NCBI GenBank assembly: GCA_963978545.1
Contig: OZ021724.1
Coordinates: 99,369,792-99,433,791 of the forward strand
Reading direction: 5' to 3'
Length of the DNA stretch: 64,000 nucleotides
Source: Linyphia triangularis
Taxonomy: Eukaryota; Arthropoda; Arachnida; Araneae; Linyphiidae
The translations under genes were made by a program, and so were the position numbers. Numbering within the stretch: position 1 is the stretch's first letter; the number at the start of each line of letters is the position of its first letter. This document shows, one piece after another, positions 57,174 to 64,000 of this stretch. The notes below the pieces were generated by a model. That model did not search any database. It saw only the letters and a program-made list of their open reading frames with translations, and was not told the origin of the DNA.

Positions 57174-57827
57174 GTCCGAGAGGCGACTGCAATTTTTGGA
57201 CCCCATCGAACATCATTCTGAATTTTTTATAAAAATTAGAGAAAAGTGAGTAGATTAGGAATCCAATGGTCTGCCGTGGCAAAAATGGCCGAAACTTATC
57301 AATAATCGACATGGAATGAGTTGAACTAAAATCCGATTGCCAAATATGTCATAACTTGCCAAAAATAGAACAAACTTATTCGTCTGGCAACCCACTTCAT
57401 TTTGATTTTCAATGAGAAAAAGCGCAAACGATTTCTGATCTTTGGCTCGGAAAACTTATATCTTTTTAAAAGTAAGCCGAATTGGCGATATCAGTTACGT
57501 CATAAGTGACGTAATATTTTTTGCCAACTTGGCTCCCTTTTAATAGATGCAAGTAGACCGTCGCCAGATATCTGAATCGTCTGCAACCTTGAAAATTAAA
57601 GAGTGAGGGTTACCAAATATAAAAAAAAAAGCTCATTATTTGGCAAGTTATGGCGCATTTGGCAATTGGATTTAGTTCAACTTATTAAAAGTCAGTTTTT
57701 GACCAGTTTCGGCCATTTTTGCCACGGCAGACTAATGAATTCGTAATCTACTCACCTTTCTCTAATTTCTATAAAAAAATCAAAATGATGTTAGATGAGG
57801 TCCAAAAATTGCAGTCGCCTCTCAGTC
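57174..57827 (+). mobile_element. Family A mariner-type MITE, copy A5 (complete)
   Basis: This 654-bp copy lies directly at the 3' tail of a SINE. The left TA is at 57172-57173; the right flank reads CA, probably a mutated TA. Both tips carry GAGAGGCGACTGCAATTTTT in inverted orientation. Confidence 0.88.
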
Positions 57828-58428
57828 CATAAGCTACCAAAGAAGATCTGTATTTGAACTTTTGGGGAAATTTTCATGTGCTGCTTCTGGGAAAATGTTC
57901 AGGTTGAAAACCATCGTCCGTTTGATTTCTAAAACTTCTTCTTACGCTGAAATTATGATTTAATTATCGATTGTCCGCCCCCCCCCCATACAGACACCAC
58001 AACGGAGTTAACTGTTGTACGTGACACACATTTCTGAACATTAACAATCACAATATAAATCCCCCCATTCCTTACTTTAAAACACAAAATATAATCACCG
58101 TTTAAGTTCTTCTCTTAAATTTATTCCACCAGTAAATCCTCGAAGCAGTTTAAGTTATTCGAAGTAGACAGCAGTTTCCGGCCGAGGCTAAATTTTGATA
58201 AATGACCTTCTTCCTGAAACTTTTACGTACTCAGGTAAAGTAAGGGAAAAATAAAAAAATTAAGAAACACGTTTCCATAAAGAAAAAAACTTGCCTAAAA
58301 CATGTATTTTCTCCTCGGAGAATACCGGAAGCAGTTCTTGCTTTTACCTGCAATTCATCATAGTTTAGAGTGTCTTCTACAAAAGGGATAGCCCATCGGT
58401 CCCCAGTGGAACTTGTATCAGCCCGAAA
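57828..58428. other. No recognisable gene
   Basis: Moderately complex sequence between MITE A5 and the LINE-associated tail; a 75-codon minus frame (58231-58458) has no known motif. Confidence 0.3.
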
Positions 58429-58566
58429 ACAACACAAAGTAAGTTCTGTATGTCGCAAAGGAATAGAACAGAAATGGCAATTTCGGACGCGTTTTCCTTG
58501 CTCGCGCGTTTATATCGCTTTGATGGGAATATTAGTGGCGTAACTCCCAAGAACAAGGTTTTAGGG

Positions 58567-58955
<389 letters not shown>

Positions 58956-58958
58956 AAT

Positions 58959-59542
58959 ATGGGGAAAAGTTAGTAGATTACGAATCCACTGTGCTGCCGT
59001 AGCAAAAAATGGCCGAAATTAGTCAAATTTCAACTTTAATTCAGTTGAACTAAATCCGACTGCCAAATATGTCATAGCTTGCCAGATAGTGAAGACATTT
59101 TTTGGTCTGGTAACCCACCGCACTTACATTTTCAATGCGAAAGAGCGCAGGCGATTTCTTATCTCTGCCTCGAAAAACTAGCACATTTTAAAAGTAAGCC
59201 AAATCGGCGACATCAGTTACGTCATCAGTGACGTAATGTTTATTGCCAATTTGGCTCATTTGTGAAAGATGCGAGTAAGCCATAGCCACACATCCGAATC
59301 GTCTGCAACCTTCTTAATTGAAAATTAAAAAGTTGAGGGTTACCAAATAAAAAAAAATGCTCATTATTTGGCAAGTAATTGCGCAATTGACAATTGGATT
59401 TAGTTCAAGTTATTAAAAGTCGATTTTTGACCAGTTTCGGCCATTTTTGTCACGGCAGACCAGCGGATTCGTAATCTACTCACTTTTCTCCAATTTCTAT
59501 AAAAAGTTCAGAATGATGTTCGATGGGGGTCGCCTCTCAGTC
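58959..59542 (+). mobile_element. Family A mariner-type MITE, copy A6 (left end lost at a TA microsatellite)
   Basis: Family A sequence appears directly after the (TA)n tract at 58805-58952, beginning inside the left arm (GGGGAAAAGTTAGTAGATTA), and ends at the right tip CGCCTCTCAGTC plus TA. About 14 bp near the right tip are deleted. The palindrome is intact at 59217-59236. Confidence 0.85.
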
Positions 59543-59640
59543 TAAAAGGGCTCATTCTATTTTACTCAGATTCCGGGCTTTTAAAATTCCATTTCTGTCT
59601 CTCCGAACGGAACACTCTTCTGTCTCTCATTGCTAGATGA

Positions 59641-59692
59641 TTGTAATCTAGCTAGTATAGGGAATAATCCTCATTATGACTCCTTCTTAAGG
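59641..59692 (+). mobile_element. Family B right-end fragment, B6
   Basis: ATTGTAATCTAGCTAGTATA through AATCCTCATTATGACTCCTTCTT matches the right tip of family B. The remainder is missing. Confidence 0.6.
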
Positions 59693-60365
59693 GGACTTGG
59701 TACCCTTCAAACTTTTTTTATTTATTTATTTAAGCTTTTAAAATTATAATTTTTACATATTTGGCTGTATCACTAAGTAAAAATTAAATTTTATTTTTTA
59801 AAAAAAGTTCACATAGTGCTCTAAATTTTCTAAATTTTTAATTTTTTTAAAAAAATACTTCAAATTTCAAATTCTATCTTCTATTTCACTTTTCAATATT
59901 TTTTCCCGATTTAAAAAACAATGTTCCTAGTAATATACTTTAACTTTTTAGGCATCGGATTTAGAATAAGTAAAATAGTTTTGGAGAAAAACGATAATTA
60001 CTCCTATATGTAAAATAAGCATAAGAAACTGGTATTTTTCAACATTTAAATTTGTATATAAGAAAAAATTATATTTTATTCAAAAATCCATGCCTAGTTT
60101 TGTCAAATACATATTAAGAATGACACAAAAATTTTTTAATTCATATTTGCTGATGTTTTAGTATTTTGAGTAAGGTGGGAATTTCAAAAATCACAAACTG
60201 AGAAAAATGCATTCAAAACATCCAAGGGGCTATTGCAGCAATGCTAAATTCTCCATAAAAACATAGTTTTTCTGCAATTGTGGTTATCGGATCAGCTCAA
60301 AAACTTGCCAGAATAAGGAGAAGGTTTCAAAGATAATAAACACGCAAAAAATAGAAAATTCGCAG
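59690..60365. mobile_element. Probable relative of the TTAA/GGGG element, right end not found
   Basis: TTAAGGGGACTTGGTACCCTT matches the left tip of the element at 34005. The AT-rich interior is of similar character, but I cannot identify a right tip. No gene is visible. Confidence 0.35.
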
Positions 60366-60369
60366 TTAA

Positions 60370-60775
60370 AGTTTCCCTGTTAGACGTTGGAGAGAAAATA
60401 ATTCATTCAGGTCAAATTGAATGTGATGTCAAGGCTTCCCAAACATCTTGGCTTGAAATGCGGCAGCCGAAACCAGTTTTGCAAGTTTCTCGCAAATCAC
60501 GCCAACCTGTACGTGTGATATGCCAATGGTCTACCAGCGCCAATTATTTGGCAGAAACCGCACGATAACCATAGAAACAATAGGAACCCTTGATTTCACA
60601 GATTTTGTTCTGTGTTTTAACCGGACTGGTTTTGGCTTGGTTTCGAGGCATTTTCTTTTTTTTTAATATTTAAATAACTAATTTTTCTAAAGAACTTTTG
60701 TTTATATATTTGAAATCAGAAAAAAATTCTTCATAAATATAAGCCAATTCTATATATATATATATATATATATTC
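60370..60775 (-). mobile_element. Family E element, E5 (reversed)
   Basis: GTTTCCCTGTTAGACGTTGG through ATAAGCCAATTC matches the reverse of E1, then a short (TA)n (60751-60773) replaces the distal end, as in E4. Confidence 0.65.
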
Positions 60776-60981
60776 GAGGCAGTTTTCCCTTTTGTATCAT
60801 GCATAGATGTTTCATTGTAGCTTAGTAGCTTAGGTCTTTTGTATTTCTTGTGCCAAGAAAAATCAAATGCAACCAATGCAATTCCTATTAAAACTTCGCA
60901 AACTAAAGATTTTCGATTGATTTAGCTTTACCTAGAACACAGCTTGCAAGTGAAGCTGGAAAGTGCTTTGCTTTGTTTAAC

Positions 60982-61513
60982 AGGAAATCCTAGTAAAGAT
61001 CATCCCCAATACTCTCTTGGTTACGATCTTGTAGCCCAGTGCGTTTAGAAACTACTTTATCTATAGCCTTGAAATTTGGTGAGTAGGTACGAAAATGATC
61101 ACTTCATCAAATGACATAAATTAAAAACCCTGAAAATAGCGCCTAACATATTTTATTTTGTATTTGAAATCCATAAGCCAATGTATATCCAGTGGCTCCC
61201 CCTGGTTTTTTCTTTTGATATTTTAGTTTTCATTTATAATATCTACCCTAATAGCACACGTCCTCCCAGGGATGTCCCTGGGAAGTCATTCGTAGTCCCG
61301 GGGATGACTGGGGACTTCCTAGGGACCTCCCTGGGAGGATGTGTGCTATTAGGGTAGATATTAAAAGAAAAATAATTTATGTCATTTCATGAATTGGTAA
61401 TTTTCGTACATACTCACCAAATTTCAAGGTTATAGATAAAGTAGTTTCTGAATGCACTGGGCTACAAGATTGTAACATATATAGTATAGGAAATGATCCT
61501 TACTAGGACTTCT
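60982..61513 (+). mobile_element. Family B element, copy B5, carrying a hairpin insertion
   Basis: The family B arms are at 60982-61190 and 61375-61513. The middle is interrupted by the 123-bp palindromic block at 61239-61361. The flanks contain TTTAACAGG on the left and CTTCTTAATG on the right. Confidence 0.85.
61239..61361. mobile_element. GC-rich hairpin MITE in B5
   Basis: From ATATCTACCCTAATAGCACA to TGTGCTATTAGGGTAGATAT the block is a near-perfect palindrome. Its core is much richer in G and C than the surroundings and is made of reiterated CCCTGGGA/GGGGAC words. TA on each side (TA-TCTACCC, GGGTAGA-TA) fits a mariner-type target duplication. It is absent from the other family B copies, so it is an insertion. 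Confidence 0.85.
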
Positions 61514-62436
61514 TAATGAATATCTATGAACTAGTTTCTTTAGGAATAATAACAATGACTCTTTAAATATATTTAATAGTAATTTCAGCTTTTTGTATAT
61601 ATTTAATAGTAATTTCTTTGCTAAGGACTTAAATCTTATGTTTAAACATAATGAGAATATCGTGTCAATTATCGTATTTGAAGAGCTATTTATACTAAAA
61701 ATTAAACGATTTATAACTAAAGTTTCTTATATACGGTCGATGGATGTTTTAACGTGAATAATTCTATTGTCACTCTAAGTATAAAATGGAATAATCGACA
61801 ACAGCATTATATCCACTTAAAACTGTTGAAAAATCAACATAACATATCACCCATATGCATCATCATTTATCATACAGTTTGTACTAACAAGTACAAGCGC
61901 ATTTGAAAATGAATTAAAAATAAAACAAACCAGGAATACGATAGAAATGTACCATTTCCGAATTTTACTTGTGCAACTGTGGAATTTTGTTTAATAAAAT
62001 TTAAAAAACAGTAACGAAAATCAACAAGAGATGGCGCAGTTGAATTAAAAATTAAAATAAAGGAGATAAGAGTGGTCTGAACATGTTGCAAAAACTAGAA
62101 GTTGATGTTTCAATTGCACATTGTTGTTACTGGATATGGTGGGTGGTATATTGAAATCATAGTTTTGAAGTTTGTGTTATAAGTTTAGATCGTTTTTTTC
62201 CTCTTAGTTTTTCAATCAAAAGAGCTATCTATTGGTGAACTTTGCATCTATTTGAGATAATTAATGCGATAAAATTTTCTACTTTCCCAAATATAAAGCA
62301 GCAGACGGTAAATTATCTATCTTGTCTAATTTTTTTTTTAAATTCATTGAGCCTTAAAAATGGTTTAGTCCTTTTTGAGGAACCCTATATAACGCAATAA
62401 ATTGTAACAAATAAACGAATTTACTTTGTCCATGGG
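61514..62436. other. No recognisable feature
   Basis: AT-rich; a 73-codon minus frame (61870-62091) without motifs. Confidence 0.35.
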
Positions 62437-62621
62437 CCGACCAAACGGTATGGTGGTTAGCGTGCTAGTTTCTAGACCGCGAGGTTGCGGGTTCCGAGTC
62501 CCGTATTGGCATGGGTGTTTGTAAATGTATGTTGGCTTGTCTAATGACGAATGTTTCGGCGCATTATAGCCCCCGTGTTGCTGACGGCGCCAGATAATCT
62601 GAATACAACCAACAACCAACT
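62437..62621 (+). mobile_element. tRNA-derived SINE, type 1, copy 3
   Basis: GGTATGGTGGTTAGCGTGCT and GCGGGTTCCGAGTCCCG share the extra C of the 57-kb copy. The body ends CAACCAACAACCAAC. Confidence 0.82.
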
Positions 62622-62803
62622 TTGTCCATGAACGCATGGTGCTATGGATTAAAGCGTCTTGGTGCATGCATAAAAAAAATCACTCAAATTCACATTCAAA
62701 TGGATGAGAGTAAGTGCTCTGTCTTCTTAAGAATGATTTAGATGTGATGCTTGAATATTCATGATGGTTTGCAAACCATATACAACACTAGGTTAAGCTA
62801 TTA

Positions 62804-63395
62804 GTCCAAGAGGCAACTGCAATTTTTGGACCCCATCGAACATCATTCTGAATTTTTGATAGAAATTAGAGAAAAGTGAGTAGATTACGAATCCAATGGT
62901 CTTCCGTGGCAAAAATGGACGAAACTGATCAAAAATCGACTTGGAATGAGTTGATCTAAAATCCGATTGCTTAATATGTCATAACTTGCCAAAAAGAGAA
63001 CAAACTTTTTCATCTGCCAATCCACTGCATTTTGATATTCAATGAGAAAAAGCCCAAACGTTTTCTCATCTCTGGCTCGGAAAACTTGTATCTTTTAAAA
63101 GTAGGCCAAATTGGCGACATCACTTACGTCATCAGCGATGTAATGTTTCTTGCCAATATGGCTCATTTGTGAAAGATGCAAGTAGAACACATCCGAATCG
63201 TCTGCAACCTTCTCAATAGAAAATTAAAGAATGAGGGTTACCAAATAGAAAAAAATGCTAATTATTTGCCAAGTTATGGCGCATTTGGCGATTGGATTTA
63301 GTTCAACTTATTAAAAGTCGATTTTTGACCAGTTTCGGCCATTTTTGCCACTGTAGATCAGTGGATTCGTAATCTACTAACTTTTCTCCAATTTC
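62804..63395 (+). mobile_element. Family A mariner-type MITE, copy A7 (right end cut by a family D repeat)
   Basis: The left tip GTCCAAGAGGCAACTGCAAT is preceded by TA at 62802-62803. On the right, similarity stops at CTTTTCTCCAATTTC, where a family D repeat begins (GTCAAAATCACGCATG). Confidence 0.85.
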
Positions 63396-63740
63396 GTCAA
63401 AATCACGCATGTACATAGGGTAGATGACTTTGGAAAAATCATGTTTTTTCAGTAATTGTTAAGAAACGGCTTTAACAGTTTTGTTCAAAATCGCTGTGGT
63501 AATGCCTCTTAAGGTGTTCTAAGCATCCCCACCTCGGAAATGCCCGTCAAAATGCTTCAATGCCGTACTAAGTGGAAAAACGAATACCGTAATTACAGAA
63601 TTATCTTTCCTTGAGCATACCTCATCAACGATCATTTTTTTCTCTCTCTGCAGTTTCACTTATAATAAACTTTAATATAAGAATTGATAATAAGAAAGAA
63701 TACTAAGAAAGTATATAGCCAAAATCATCAATTTGGCAAA

Positions 63741-63771
<31 letters not shown>

Positions 63772-63915
63772 CCCATACAAGAATTATCTCAAAAAATATC
63801 GCCGAATTGGCCATTTTTTTTCTAAAAGAATGATGAAAATATAAAATCGGTAAATGACGCAAATTGACATCAGTATCATAGTGTAAATGAAAGTTGTGCG
63901 ATGTTCCACACCCCT
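63392..63915 (-). mobile_element. Family D element, D4, joined to MITE A7
   Basis: Starts at GTCAAAATCACGCATG, with the core degraded to ACGCATGTACA, and ends GATGTTCCACACCCCTAGTC. It includes a poly-A run at 63747-63771. It replaces the right tip of MITE A7. Confidence 0.7.
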
Positions 63916-64000
63916 AGTCTTATGCTAGAGTCGATCTCTGTCGCAGTACTTATTGCAGCCAATCTTAATAAATTGTCCAAATGAGATTCAGTCGAGTTTT

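Overview
This window looks like gene-poor, AT-rich nuclear DNA from an arthropod, most likely a chelicerate such as a spider. The basis is the style of the non-LTR retrotransposon remnants (a PRE_C2HC plus zinc-knuckle ORF1, and an ORF2 tail ending in a CX2CX7HX4C motif), mariner-type transposase remnants of arthropod kind, two tRNA-derived SINE families, and very long microsatellites. There are no bacterial operons, rRNA genes or CRISPR arrays. The taxonomic call is inference.

Only one convincing host gene is present: an intact 894-codon single-exon reading frame on the minus strand at 19778-22462. It has an in-frame stop just upstream of its ATG, a good start context and an AATAAA signal downstream. 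It encodes a Ser/Asn/Lys-rich, probably disordered, probably nuclear protein that I do not recognise.

Nearly everything else is repeat. Seven copies of a ~660-bp mariner-type MITE (family A) with ~190-bp inverted arms and TA target duplications carry a central CRE-like palindrome. Family B (~430 bp, inverted-repeat) is present at 5.5-7.8, 9.1, 24.7 and 61.0 kb. Family D (ending CTAGGGGTGTGGAACATCGC) often contains a GCGCATGCGC core. Family E (ends CAATGGACAATKCC) lies at 29-31, 55, 58 and 60 kb. Family G (~335 bp, 8-bp target duplication) lies at 4.5, 23.3, 32.3 and 52 kb. Several TTAA-flanked elements, two solo LTRs at 49.5-51.7 kb, a relic mariner-like transposon at 52.6-54.2 kb and a pogo/Tigger-like relic at 12.0 kb complete the set. 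Many are nested with clean target duplications, so insertion order can be read directly.

The dominant structure is a satellite array at 37738-46379: about 53 copies of a ~163-bp monomer, of which the first ~2 kb is a 3-monomer (489-bp) higher-order repeat present four times. A second tandem array at 30390-30649 (25-bp unit, ten full copies) repeats an NRF1-like near-palindrome and is followed by a TATA-like sequence.

Layout: 0-4.2 kb MITEs and a LINE RNase H relic; 4.5-12.5 kb nested MITEs; 13.2-14.4 kb LINE ORF1; 15-19.3 kb SINEs and MITEs; 19.8-22.5 kb the host gene; 23.3-24.45 kb three-level nested insertion; 25-28.8 kb mostly unrecognised; 28.85-31.6 kb LINE tail, E elements, microsatellite and minisatellite; 32-37 kb MITEs and unrecognised AT-rich DNA; 37.7-46.4 kb satellite; 49-54.2 kb solo LTRs and mariner relics; 54-64 kb SINEs and copies of families A, B, D and E.
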